Assembly: GCF_002443255.2 (NCBI RefSeq) | Contig: NW_019211457.1 | Span: 17,046,242 to 17,110,241, forward strand | DNA from: Varroa destructor | Taxonomy: Eukaryota; Arthropoda; Arachnida; Mesostigmata; Varroidae | Direction of reading: 5' to 3' | DNA: 64,000 bases | In this document: positions 40,776-55,100 of the stretch, in pieces | How positions within the stretch are numbered: position 1 is the first letter of the stretch | How the letters are laid out: every line of letters starts with the position of its first letter | The notes under the pieces: model-generated | Seen by the model: only the letters and a program-made list of their open reading frames with translations | Told to the model about the DNA's origin: nothing | Database searches by the model: none | Position numbers and translations under genes: made by a program

Positions 40776-42975
40776 GAGTAGATGAAACGACATGTATCAC
40801 AAGCAAGCAATAAATAGCCTGTGACTGTGAGTGCTGTGTTTTTATGGACTGCTAGATGACATAATACGTTGCGTCTCGGTAATAGTAACGAGTCTGCATA
40901 GCTATAGTGTAGGGTAATCATAACTAAAGAGTAAACGAAGAGCATCAAGAAGTAGTACAAACGTAGATCCATTCATTGAGCGAGTGGATCACATTTTCAA
41001 TCGATTGCTTCGCACCGATCGAACGTTATGGGCCGGCAGTTTCTTCCGAAGGTAAACCGGCCTACGAATTTATGTCTCTGTGTAATGTGATGTTTCTCTG
41101 TCACAAAGCTGAAAGCATATGCGTATGTGTGTGCACTAATAGGCTATCAATAACTGCTACAGGCAGCTACATCAGCGATGATCGGACATCCTGTTTATAA
41201 TAGCGGAAAAGAATGGACTGCCGTTTAATAGCACGGATTGAAATCGAAAAATTCGAATTCATTGTGTAGGTATATCGGGGTTGTTTGTGGGTGCGTCCGC
41301 CAAAGAAGCACCGCGTGCTGCAGCAGTAGATGCACGGGACGCAATAAACTTTATTGCGTTTGTTTTGTCTGAGCTATAAATAGTCATAATGGTTATTGGA
41401 GATTACGTAGCAAATCCATGTTCATAGCAGCTTATTAATTTCGAAAAGTTCGATTAGCGTACCGGGTAGGGATAGCAGTGCTGAGGGGAGGCATCAATAG
41501 GACCATTTTTTGTTTTGAACGTAGTCGTACTAGAGTAATTGCATGACAATATGAGAAAATCTGGCAGTATACCTCTTTTGATGTACTCTGTCAGTGCATC
41601 CAAACACTCCGTTCAAAAGAACACGTTCAAAAGGAGATTAGGTAAATTCAAAAAGTCTAATCTTTGACAATTTCTTTGCACACTATGAGACGGAAAGCGT
41701 GGCCGCGTGGCCGTTATCCTGTGTTGCTTAGCAAGATCAATGTTTCCAAGTAAGTGGCCATCTATCGGCACGAACTACCAGATGCGATGCCACAAAAAAG
41801 GGTGGCTTCCGCTACATTTTTAAACCCATCATTACAAAGCCGTCAGACTAGAAATAGTTATCGCTAGCGTATTTTCAGCTGTTCTCAGACAGGAATAAGC
41901 GGACAATTAGTATTGTGATAACTATAAATTGCATACGGCCCGTAAACGATCTAATGCAGTTGAGCAAAAAACACTTAACAGTTAATTTCATCCAGTTGAC
42001 TATTTCAAAAATTAGAATAGACGAGCGTCATCTCCCCTATACTATGATGACATCACGTGGGGTGAACGAAAAAGTTTTTTAAGGCTCTTTTCTGTGAACA
42101 TATAGTCTGCTTATAAGGATGTCTTTCATTTCGAATATGTATGACTTTATTATATTCTTACCATGGCTAGTTGTGACAATTCCATTTTGGCTTATACAGA
42201 CATAAACAAACATAAAGCATGTACTTAATGCTTGCGCTCACACAGTTACGTGACGTGCGTTATATATGAATGTCTACAGGAATAGATGTACGGTAAACGT
42301 TATCGGATCAAAGTGTCTACCTATGCAGAACACCCACGTACGAATTGCGCTGATAAAGATTTTCGCCATACGCTGATAGTTGAATACGAACGCGTGGTTA
42401 ATACAGACGGGCGAGTGCGGGCCAGCTAGAGTTAGATCGATCGAGCTAAGATCGTTTGGGCTTGACGTTTATGCAATTGCTACATTCGCTGAAAAGGCGC
42501 TTGAAGCGAACATATCGGTAAACGATCCGGGATTGGGCCATATGTGATAATTGTATCCGGATAAAGTACCTGTGTGGGTTACATGGTAGACACTGTAGCC
42601 CGCGTAAAGGAACGCTCAATATTCCAAGGTGAAACGATTGAGAAGTATAACAAAAATTAGACTGAGTGGGAAAAGTTGTGCGGTACGAACAACAAGACGA
42701 AACAGTTATGACGTGCAGTATGATTGCTACGTGCTGCATGTCCTTATCAGGGCCAAACGTCAAAAGAAAAATTGGCGTTCCTCGTGTAGTAGGCCCTCAT
42801 GTAGTTCAAGTAACATAAACTCATATCCTTAGTCGCGTTCTTTTTTCGTCCTATAAGTAATTACTAACCATGGTAGGTTCCGCGTAACTAGATGTACGTT
42901 ACATGTTTAATGGCGTGTATACATCACCAGATTGAAGTGACTAAATTTTTTTACAACGTTTCTCTCTATTTACAG

Positions 42976-43192
42976 CCAGCAGTTGTTGTTCAATACGACA
43001 GAACCGGAAATCTTTCGGCAAGGCGTCACCAGTACACCCCGAGAACCGTTCTGGTTCCTAGGCGCGATTGAAAAAACCAAGGTAGCTTCTAAAAATCTCT
43101 CAGCACTCGCGTCAATTACTGAAGCAACAACTAGAGACATCGCTCAAAATCTCAACCTTTCACCTAGAGACGTTACCTTCGGACTTACCAAG
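42976..43192 (+). CDS. Peroxidase exon A: N-terminal lead of the protein
   Basis: This exon encodes residues 1-72, ending FGLTK. The acceptor is a pyrimidine-rich tract ending TTTACAG, and the donor is AAG followed by GTAACT. The first base completes a codon begun in an unseen upstream exon, so entry is phase 2; exit is phase 0. The sequence has possible N-glycosylation sites at NTT (6-8) and NLS (40-42), and a stretch of the NLSPRDVTFGLTK kind that precedes the catalytic domain in arthropod peroxinectin-like proteins. There is no signal peptide, so at least one exon lies upstream. A shift of the start to the next CAG (exon from 42980) cannot be excluded. Without the downstream exons this piece would not be recognisable. 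Confidence 0.85.
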
Positions 43193-46100
43193 GTAACTAT
43201 CTCGTTACTTCTGGAGTTTTTTTTATCAATACATCGTAGCACACAATTGTCAATGACCAATACTGGATTGTTTATGATTATTGACGTTTTCGGTTATTAG
43301 TTTACGTATAGAATGTGATATATCATAGTAACTTGCGATAGTCATCGCTAAAACCGTTCGGCGTAGCAAGCAGTATATAGCTTCATTACATATCTTTATG
43401 CACTTTAAATTAAACTTCTTTCCAATCTTATACTTCTTACCAACTCATTGATCTGCTGTAGTAATTGAATCTAGCTTGAGCACTTTAACGTGGCCTTTTG
43501 TCCTAACGGTGCAGTGTCCTAACAGGTACAGAGCTAGCAAAATATTGTAACTCTATCTAACCATGACCTAATATGCCTACCAATTCCAATGGTGGTTGCT
43601 ACATTTGCACAACAGGGTAGGGTGATTAATAGAATTAATAAAGTACCTTGCCGTAGCTGTGTAGTCAACTAAGAAGAAGCATGTATTACAAGGGGGTACT
43701 AGAGAATAGGTATAGTTTTCTTTCAGCCTATGCCCAATCAGTCAAATCTGGCCTTTTATCTAAGGCCCACGTAAACAACAAGAAGTTTCATATGTAACCA
43801 TTTGAAGCACAGTGGCTACGTAATCGTAAAAATAATGAATCGAATTGGCCTTGCAAACCTTTTCAATTCTTGATTCAGCCAATCGAAAACAGCGCGCCAG
43901 TTATTCTTTGCACCGGATTTACTAGAATCTCTTGTTCAAGTTAATATGTTAAAATTAATTAACGCGTTTAATTAGCGTACATGTTTGCTTATCTAGTTGA
44001 TTTCATTTTCTTGTAAGAGAGTCATCAAATATTGGTATACAAATAAAGAACGATGGGTTACTTCACATTCATATGGTACTAAAATGAAAAATACTTTCCA
44101 GGTGAATACAAAACGGACGTTTCTGGATCAGAACTGCCCCTATCGTGTGGGAGTTAGGTCGTGTGCCCCTGAACGTTACCGCTCGTATGACGGCTTCTGT
44201 AATAACATTGAAAATCCCTACTGGGGTTCCGCTAATCTCCGTTACCTGCGATTTCTTCCACCTGCCTATGCCGACGGTAAGAGCTTTTTAACATCAGAAC
44301 TATTACTGACGTATAGAAATAAATCACACCCTTTTAAGCCTTTGAACGTTTATAACCGTTAAAACTAAAGTGCACTTTTTTTTTAATTGCTGCCGTCTTT
44401 ATTACGAGCTACCCACATTAAACTGTATGCCTTTTTCCTACAGAACCAGCAGCTACTTTAATCTATTCCGTAGCCTTGAGTTGTAATTTAATTTTTTTTT
44501 TTTCGGACAAACCTGTTCTATAATATCGGATAAGGCTCTATCTGACTCGATCTGAGGGCCAACTAGCGATGCTCGCATGACTTCTCGATGGAATCCCGGT
44601 CTTCATGGTTGTTTCATGGTATGAATTGGCCAAGGTCTCGTTTATGTTTCAGGAAAACGGTTGTTGCCGACAATAATATTTCTGTAGAACTTAAAATATT
44701 TTTACATAATGGTCCTAGTTTTTAGTTTGTGTTTGCAACCTTAGAAGTTTGTGTTTGTTACACTGTTCTTTAGTTTTAGAAGAGACTAAAAGCGTCTGAC
44801 GAATTACTTTTTGCCAGCTTCTGAAACAGACAGCTCTAATGGCTTGATGTGTAAATATATGTACATATTTATATATATATATATATATCTCGCAGCGAAA
44901 ATAATAGCTAACTCAACATTCTCTTTATATTAGGCATACTTCGGATAGGACGTCAGCGATAACACACATATTTAATAGATTTTAATTTAATTTATTTATT
45001 ATTTACATTATTATATTATTACACTGATTTAATAAGTGTCGAATAGTTGGTTCACTTCTCTTGTTTTGTTGAATTTCTCGTTTATCGTAGCTGGACGAAG
45101 TTGCCGAAACGTATGGCATCGTACGAGCACATTAGGAATTCCTCTATGTTCTGATTGTTGTCGCGAGGCCGAGAAACGGGTACATTACTATGAAGACATT
45201 GTAACATATCACCTCTTCTATTCTTCATAGCGCAGTAGCGAGAGTGCCTTATGCAATAACCCCAGACTTAATGATTATCGTATTATATTTATCTTATAAT
45301 GCGAAGCTCGCGCTCACCGCAACAACATTAGTAGCTGACCTTTTTTTCTTTATTCTAGTAATATATGGGGTCTAATGTCCGATACTGTCGTTAAGCACAG
45401 CTTCAAACAGTTCATTTTTAGGATGAAATGAATGGATCTTGTTTAGAACCTGGTCCATTTCACTCGTTTCTAAGCAGTAGACAAACACTTTATTATCACG
45501 GGGATCACACTTTAGCACTTTTTTTTATTGGGAGGTGACCGTAAAATGCTAACCCGAAGCTTCATTATTATAGTGTTGGCCCGAACTTGTGGCCTTCAGT
45601 CATCTGCGTGTCTATCGCGTTCCCACTAAAAAAATCATTTGCACATTAGTTCAATCCTTTTTCACCACTATGACGTTTAGCGCTAACGCTCACCCGAACA
45701 ACAACAACGGCGCTACACGCACGTCGTCTGCTGTAAACAAGAATCTTTCCATTAAATAGTAGGTTATGTATCACCGCTGAGCGAATATTAAGCACCATGC
45801 GTTCGATCGATGCAGGTGTAAGTAAGAGCAAAGCCAAAATAAATGATAGTGATTTCACTGCGGAGATAACAGATCCGATATAAGTACGCGATTGACAACA
45901 TCGTAGTGTTTAAATAATACCGTATTTTCTGGCAAATTAAACTATGCGATAAAACTTTTGCGACTCACAGTCTGTTTATCTTTGCCTAGTCACACAGGGC
46001 GAAGCTTGTTAGAGCGGGCAACGTTACTTCTGTTGCATAATACATCGTTGAAATTTCAACTCTTCTCAAGTCGAATGTAGGAAAAAACCTAAAAACAAAC

Positions 46101-49100
46101 TAGGGTCATTTACAAGAATTATCGAATAATAAGGTCATATAATACTGTGAACGTACTTGCAGTGCAATAGCTTTGCAGGTTCTGGCCGGGGAAGCTTCAG
46201 CCAATCATGACAGGCCGGCTAAACAAAGACTTCAATGTCTGGAAGGAAGTTAGTCGTGCTCGCCGTCAGCTACACGAAAATTCAGGCCGATAAGTGTCCA
46301 TACGCCACAATCATTTGTTTGAAATACCTATCGTTTAGTAGATGAAGATATAGAAATTATACTATTATTAGTTATATAGAATTATTTAATTAAGAATTAG
46401 AATGGTTCTACGTATCTAAACACCGCTTCAAACATGCAATAAACATTTAGCGTAGGGGGACTTTTAAAAAGGCTAACATTGGTAAGGCTATTGTGCTGTA
46501 AAAAAAGTTCATAGAATTTACCGAGAGACGTGACTGGCGGAGGATACATCCACCAGGCGATGTTAGTAAAAGGCAAACTTTCATTTCTCAAAGGAAAAGT
46601 ATAGCCATCTAATTGGCAGGCACACACAGCTAACCAAACCTATACGTTGAGATTTCCTAGCACATATGTAACCTGTAAATAATAATCTTACGGGAATGGA
46701 TACTGGCTTTAATTGACAGCACTGTCATTATAGTAAACTACAGTGTGATTTAACAAATCCTACTTTTGAAATACGATAGACCAATAGGCCTAACTAGTCC
46801 TAAAAATACTTCTGAATGACGTCACAAAGGCTCTCCATTTTTACATCCGTACGCCGAATTCGTCTTTGGTCAGATTGACTTTCGGAAAATTGTCTGCGAT
46901 CGATGGTGGTGTATACGTTCTTTATCGGGGTTGAACAGAAGTTTTGATTAATCTAAGGACACTATATGCTGAACGACATGTGCACTTCAGACTGGGTCTG
47001 AATGAAGACGTAAAGCCATTATAAATGAAATGATCTATCTCTAGCCATCGTGACTATCACCACCCATCTGGAGAAATGACATGGCGGAAGTCTGAGCTGG
47101 TGTTATATATTCCGGTAGTGTTTTTGCAAATTGAAATAAATAGCTATTATAATACTACTACTGCTTCCACTACCGCAACGATTATCGACGGCTGTACAGA
47201 ATAATTAAATAACTGCACAACAAACATAATTGTACCTTTTTTACTTTGAGCTAACATATGTACGCGTGTGGTAGCTATCTCATTGGACGTTAACGACTAT
47301 GTCCAAGAATTATTATACTACAGATGAAAATCGACTCGACCTGCCCGTCTCAATATAGTGGTGCCGTTGCATAGGCCTGATATGCTAAGTCTATCTGTAA
47401 TTAAACTGCACACAGTCTCCTATGGTATCAACAATCCCACTTCTCACCATTTTCAAATTGATGTTGTTTTTTTTTTCGACTTTCTGTATCTATATGAACC
47501 AATTAACTGAGAATAAAAGCTTCACAAAAATATGGGATTGTCTTAGTTCCGCAATCATAACTATATTCAGACGATCCAAAAGAGCTTCATGACAGCCACA
47601 AACAATCTTGAATAAGCTACGTAGCTGATACCAGCCTGTATGTCCACCAAAATGTACGAGACGATCTTTTTTCAAACGGCTACTAACAACGCGCCTCAGG
47701 TTTGCCATTTATGTCCTTATGGCATGATGAGTAATACGTTCTATCGCAATAGTTGGATTTTGTTAGTTTGTGCCTCCTTCGATTCGTATCAGTCACCGTT
47801 TGTCATTTACTTATTTAATTGGTGAATCAGTGAAGTGTTCATGTTATTGTTTATCTGTGTCGGCCATTCGGACGGAATACGTTCATCTTCTTTGCGTTTG
47901 ACTTTCGTTAACGCCTGCCAACACTTACAATTTCTATCCGCAATGTATCGTTGACATTTGTGTGTTACCTACTGCAGCTTTGATTACCAATGATCATGGC
48001 GATATATTCTGATTACTCCTGTGCAATTATAGATGGTCACGTTGAACTAGCTCTTGTGATCTGACCTAATACAATCGTCGGCCGAACGACTAATCTGAGG
48101 GGAGACGCCAGCCGCAACGCATAAGAGTTCCCCACTGTGACCAGTATACGAACATATGTGTGTCCTTAGTGTGGTCCATATAGTGCAAAGTACATCTGTT
48201 CTTTGTCTGTATTTCGGTAAAAAGTCCATCGATAATAATCGCTCCCGGCTTACGTGCGACCGGTCGTCTATATATAGTTTATAGACAAATAGTTTATCAG
48301 GGTGATTGATTAGGTTTGCTTTCTACAGGCACACACGTGAACGTGTCTTATACGTAATACGATGCGTCTTGCTTGTACTCGCCCGTTGATTGAATTCGTA
48401 GCTCGTTATAATGATGAGAAGATCTATGGCGACTACAACGAAGCCGATAAAGCAGCATCGATTAGGGATTAGTCACTGCTAACGTTGAGGCAATTTCTCG
48501 TCACGATTATCTTCAGCATGTCATTGACCATGTTGAGTGTTTTGCCGTAGCCCGTGCGAAGAATAACAATAGTGACACTGTAGTGACGAGACTTGTCAAT
48601 TTGGGTTATCGTTAATGATGCAACGTTGAAACTGATCCACTTATTCGATACATAGTATAGAATACATAATGATAGACTGCGGCTTATATTTCTGTTAGTA
48701 AGTGTTACACATAGCTGATTAATGCAAAGAAAATAATAATAAAGAAATAATAATAATAAAGAAGATAATCAGATCTTGTTTGACTATTTATGGGAATTTT
48801 CGTGGAGCGGCGTGCTTTATGATAACTTCATCGTTCTGAAAAACGAAGCTCTATTGTCCCCCGTCCCCAATCTCCAGTGGGTCAATACAACAACATCAAA
48901 AACGTAAATTCTTCATCGTATTTGCCCGCCAGAAAGATCTTGCGGGCCAAAATAAACGTAAATACCATGCATACATATTTTCTAAATAGCGTGTAAGGTC
49001 ATTTGGTTCGTCCGGTTAATACAAGAGCAAGCCATATCCTACCCTTTAAGCAGGCGGAAGTGATGAGACGGCTAGTAATAGCTTAAGAGCAACAGAGTTA

Positions 49101-52100
49101 TTCACCATTGTATAAATGTACAGCTTCGAAGAAAAAACCGAACAAAGTGATTTGCTTGTCCCGGAAGAATCTGAAGTGACTATTAATAGTAATTTTATAC
49201 CAGCATACGCGAATATCTCTGCATTGAGGGTGGGCATAAAATCTATCACACACACGTCGAACACATATCGAACTATTACTGCAGAGCATTGTTTCCTGCA
49301 AAGCCCCTGATAGGTGCTCGGACCAAAGAAAATAACAACTGGTAGGGATAATCATTTTTATCGAATCATCAATCATGATCGTTATCGAAACAACGGATGA
49401 TGATAATAATTTTTTATAACGGCTATATGTAATTCTTATGTACCTGGTTTGCTATGCGTTCGATCTTTGATGGCGTGTCCGAATCACTTGTAACTTGTTT
49501 TGTTATCGGCCATCATTGCCATACAACAAAACACGATTTCGGAAAAAAAAAAAAAAAAAAGGCGACTACAAAAATTGACATAGTTCTAATTAGAAACATG
49601 AAATGTCAATTCGGCTAGTTGCATAGCCAGAACTGCCATCAATATCGTGGAATGATGTGTTTTTTACCACACGACCCAGCTGTATGGCCCTGTTTTTCGT
49701 TGTTCAAGGGCTGACACTTATCTAACTAGTTACTGAAAACTTTACTTTCATGTATACTTTCATCGAATATTTTTGTATTTGTTGATCCGACGCGATCTAC
49801 GAAGGGGAGATTGCATAATAGTCTTTTTGTATTGTACTATGTTATAACAGCTATTATTTATCAGCAGTCACGGACACGCTGAAGGAGGAAGGTCCAATTC
49901 TTATAGGTCTTAGAAGACTAATTCATGATTTCGTTACAACATGGAGGCCAATTCGATTGTCCTAATCTCATGAGTTGAGGCATTTCAAGGAGAATAAATC
50001 CGAAGATTTCAGAGAACCTCGTAGATTAAGAGAGTTTGTATTATTTAAATGTTTGAAATTAAAGCGGCGCCTGCTTCAAATGGAAATCTGCTTTTTGTGC
50101 TAAAGAATAAATTGTGTAGGTACCTTTTTATAGGTAAATGGTACTTTGCTAAATAAGAAAAATCTATGTCATATCCCTGAACACATACACACAGCCTATG
50201 AAAATTAGATACTGGCCTTGAAAATGCTTTTCTGTAGCGCTATCACTTATAAGGTTGAAATGTCCAGATAACTTACAAATATCTCAAGGTAGGCGAAGAG
50301 ATTAATTTTGGCAAATGTGAACAAGAACGTATCTTGAGAAACATTTTCGTATACAGTCGTGATACGATGACAACGTTGATACCGTTTTATCGTTAGCGTC
50401 GATCCTGGGATTAGTTACGCACTATTACTATTTTTTGATAAAAATGTACTTCACCTAGGGGTTATCCGACAGTATCGTCAGTTTCGCGCGCTAGTTCAAA
50501 TCACTTCGGTTTTTTTTCGAAACAAGTACAGATGATGCTAGTCGAACATGAGGTAGATAATGTTAAGTGAAGTTGGTTAATAAATTCTGCCTAAACGTCC
50601 AGTCAAAAATATGATCAGATCGAAATTGAGAAAACTGTTTCAGCTCTCGTATTGTTGTTGTTGTTGTTGTTGTTGTGGGGGGAGAAGTGCACCGTTGCTA
50701 TTCATTTCAGTTATAAACGTCCTAAAATGTCATCATCATATTGCAACATTCTGCCATATTATACGTGCAGTCCTGGACGTCTTGATGTAGCTAACCAGAA
50801 ATTTCGGCTGTCGAAAACTGCAACAAAAATTCGTATGTCAGCATCGTATAATTTGAAAGAAGAGAAAAATTTGCCACTGCATTCGAATAGTTCATCGTCT
50901 TAACAACTCAGTTTAGCTACTGTATCCGTTCTGCTGCTAATTAAGCGCCTTGACATTGGCCAGGGACATTTTGGAATAGGTCCCGCGTCGCGTGCCAGCG
51001 GAGCAATTCGAAGTTCTTCTTTGAAATTTGTCAAATCCAACACGTAAGATCGACGCCAGCGAAGCTTCGCCCAACATTTGTCATCGCTTCTGTTTGACGT
51101 GATCGCGACTGCCGTCACTACTACTAGAACATCATCAATTAGCAATGAGGATGCGGGCCGTCAGCGTAGCCTGAGAATGTGGGCCTAGGCCAGAGATGCA
51201 GGATTTCACTTCTAGGCCTTCAGCAGACAGTCCGCTCTCTGTGACCTGTTCAGTTACGAATTTTAATGACATTTCGGGCCGGATCGAAATGGTATATTCG
51301 TCATTTAAATGACAATGAACGTCTTGTGCAATGACAGAAACTGTTTGCAGCCGTTTATAGCCGTCTTAGCTGGATAATACTAGACATACATCTTTTATTT
51401 ATATGTGTATATGTTGACTAGAACAACGGGCTACAGATCTACCTATCCGGCGTACTTGTGATCCTGCTGGCTTAGCACAAAGAGCACACATATATGACTT
51501 TCGTAACATATTGACAGTTGCCGACTTTATGGCTATTGCTTAATATCAGATTCCGGAGCTCATGCGTCTCTGAGAATTCAGATTTTCGGGCACAGTTCTT
51601 AAAGTTAAAAAGAAAAAAAGCACTTTTATAACCTGGTGTTCAACTTCCAGGACTTGTCGAACTTTTATCTCTCAGCCAATTCGGTCAGCATTATTTAAAT
51701 AAATAAGGTTGCTTTTTCAGTCCCCGCCCATACTTAGACCTTTGCTCCATAGACATATGTTTTATCTATAATTTTATAGTTAAAAACGAAATACTATAGA
51801 AAGATATGACCCCTCTATTTCCTAACTGGCTAATTTTTGATAGTAAATGTCTTCTGCGAAGAGTATATTTGTCATAGGTACGTCATATCATTTGTATGTC
51901 CGATGATTTATAGATAGAAATATATTATACACCTGATTCTTCCTATTCCCAGATCTCCTTCTGCTGTACTTCGCTAACTGTGAATGTAGTCCTGTTTGTT
52001 TTCTGTTACTCTATACTATGCTACTGCTAATCCTATACCGTTTACCACTGACCGTATGCGTATCACTGTGGATTTAACTGTTTTGAATACGACCGTTATT

Positions 52101-55100
52101 GTCACCGTTGGTGAGAACACCATCGAGGGGAAGCGCAACTGTTGTAGTATTACTTCTATGAGTGGCCATGTTTTGTTGCTTTTTGAGTGGCGCTCCTAGC
52201 GGTTAGTAATATCCACATGGATAACGGCGACGCCACTATAATACTATATATATAATACGATTATATATATAATACGCCAAGATAATACGATTCGAACCGT
52301 AGGCACCTCATATCCACCGGTTACATTTGCCTTTGGTCTTCCAGTCGCGTTTCCACGTGACTCATTGTAAAAATAATCAAATGTACCTGTAAAATGCGTA
52401 TATATCTCTGGGTATAGAGTTATTAAACTTGGAAACAGTGAATGAAATCTACGTATCGTAGAAGCCCTTTAATGTTTAGAATGACTGGGGTCTAAGGCCG
52501 ATCGTTCCTCATCGTCATTTCTCACTTTGAGCTTTGCGTATGGTTATTGTTCCATTTATTCTAAATATAAGGTTATCTCTACTGATCAGACATGCTAGAT
52601 TCCGTTGCAATCATATTTTGTTGTAACGTCTTTTATTGAAAACGCATACTTACAAAAGGTATTATATTAATTCTGTAATATAGGCAAAATATCCAAATTG
52701 CCAATAATAAATGAAAAAATGAATGATAAAAAAAACTAATTTGATTTTCCTAACCTAACTGTTTTCAAATGGAAGTATTTACGGTGCCTAGTCCATGTGA
52801 TACTGTACAGTATAATTCGCAGTAACTTCAAGCATTTTTAAACTTTAATTGAACGTTACACAAGGGTTCCTTGCCCCACTGTGTTATACATGTATAGAGG
52901 AGCTTTCCCCTTTACCCCCCCCCCCCCCGTGCAACGACGAGTGATATTCAGGGGTCCGCTACGTCAACGACGCATTTCAGACATTTACGTGTAACAACAA
53001 CCGCAGGAATATTGAGTCACACAAGATTGAACACAGTTTCATCATTGGATATGAAAATACCAATGACGAGACTACTTTTACCTACGTTAAGTTCACTGTC
53101 TCCTATCGCAGCAGCGGTCGATCAATAATGCGTGAAATTGTCTACCTAGAGCGATGTAAAAAGACGGTTCTAAGAGCTGGATGTGCATATGATCGTGTTT
53201 TCACTGTATGTTACCACGGCCAGTATAAACTGTGCATAGGAAAATTAATTTAACTAAAGAAATTCATTCTACAAATGATTGTACATGTAAGTCTGAACAA
53301 ATATCTCGACAGCCACAAAAAAAAACCGTATTTAGATCTGTGAATCAGCATTGTTGTTGAAATAGTTAATGTTTGTGCTTATACACATTGAACTATGCGT
53401 TCGTTGTCGAAGTCACAATGGGTTAGATCTCAGGTTAGCCTAACACCTGTACATTTAGAGACGACGCAACTTTCAGCTATCCTTCCTTCCTTCCTTTGTG
53501 AGAATGTGTCCATTGCACTAAAAAACGTTCTCCAAATAAATTGATGATATATTCTATAATAATTTTGTTTTTATCAGGTCTAAAAGGCTCGTTTCGAATG
53601 CTACCTATTTCTTACAGCGAATGATAAAGTTTAGCCCAACTAATACAGTAATAGCTGGTCGTATTCGTTCTGAAGCTCTCTAATAATGCGTGATCTGGAT
53701 GGGAATCGCAATGTTAACGGTCTCCGAAACGAGATCGATACTTTTTCTTATCCAGTAGTTGATTAGCTGTTGTTTTATATGACAATTATATTGCATGACA
53801 CTCCTCAATAGAGCCAATGACCGATTCCTCTTGTCTGGCTGCAGACACGCAGTCGATACAAGTTAAGCTCGATAAACAAATTTATAGTTTCGTCTATAGT
53901 AGATTTATACCTAATTATATTTGAAATTTTCGTCGAAAGCTTCCGAACGTCGAACTTGTTTACGCTGTCAGATACTCATTTTGCGTGTTTTTTAAGACGA
54001 GAGCATTTTGACGAGGGTATATATTGTATAAACAATAAGACATAGCTGGCGTGTGCATACACGAAAGGACGTTCGTTTAGAAAAGAAAAAAAAAGCTGTA
54101 TTCAAATGTATAGCTCTTGAACATGGAATAGCGCTAGCTCGAAAGCGACGCATTCGTTGAAACATTTTATGTTTTTCAATCGTGTAGACATCAAAGGAAT
54201 ATGTTAAGAGATTTTGTCTTTGTATTTTGTCATTATATTAGAAAGTCAAAGGATGAAGCGCTAGCAACCAGAAAAAGTACAAGACCAAGTATTCATGGTT
54301 TTGGCAAAGGAAGACTATTAAGCCTATCTATTTGCATAAATCTCCCGTGTTTGCATCTTGATACAAACCACAGAGTGCGTACACTCAATACATTTCTATT
54401 TTTTTTTTCAAGAAATTTTTATACCACTACCAAGCGCTTGATAATTTTTATCACGGAAACTCACGACAGTCATATGCAGATTGGGTAATGTTACATAAAT
54501 ATTTGTCCTAATGGCTATCTCGTAATCGAGAACTTTTTTAAGTTGAAAACGATTGATAGCCATTTTCCACAGAAGAGCTCTCGAAATTATCGGAGTCGAC
54601 TCTACCAACCGCTAGTCAACATAGATCTTGATGGTTGTATGAAACATTACGTCTTCACTGACCAAGAACAACACAAGATCTTGACATGAACTATGGTGAT
54701 ATAGTTTGTAGCTGATTCGTTTTGGCCCCTCGTTTGGCCGCATCGTTATGTTCTAATTATCTACGGGACATATTTAGACGAATATGTTGAACGTTACATG
54801 AACTTGCATGATCTCTGTTCTATGGCAGGGTATAACGAAAAAGCTAAGAAGTAGAGCTGTTTATGCCAATAATATACGGGATATAATAATAACATGGGAA
54901 AATAATAATGAATACGGACAGGGCTAACTTGGTAACAAGTTTTTATCTGGAGATCGCTGAGAAAGCCTAATCTTAATTTTATGCTTTCAGCCGCTGGATG
55001 TAGTAGTGCTAGCGGTGATACCGCTTCGTTTTATCATATTCTGTCAGAAGATTCAATAACCGATAGATACATGCTGCCAAGTGCTCTACCGTTGTCGCTT

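Larger units (their letters stand above)
32791..42975. other. Stretch upstream of peroxidase exon A, no exon recognised
   Basis: Either the 5' flank or the first intron of the peroxidase gene, because exon A needs an upstream exon. It contains a TA run (37905-37932), a poly-A run (39852-39867), a tRNA-like remnant (40715-40775) and a GC-richer part at 40195-40700 open in several frames. No signal-peptide exon with phase 2 exit could be identified with confidence. Confidence 0.5.

Noticed and set aside
43997..44101. Coding extension upstream of exon B
   Set aside because: Exon A joins exon B in phase at 44102. The upstream residues resemble nothing in the family.
48320..48620. Short ATG frame with RPLI near 48362, reminiscent of ribosomal protein L4
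   Set aside because: The likeness is limited to a few residues and the frame stops after 36 codons. It is insufficient for a pseudogene call.
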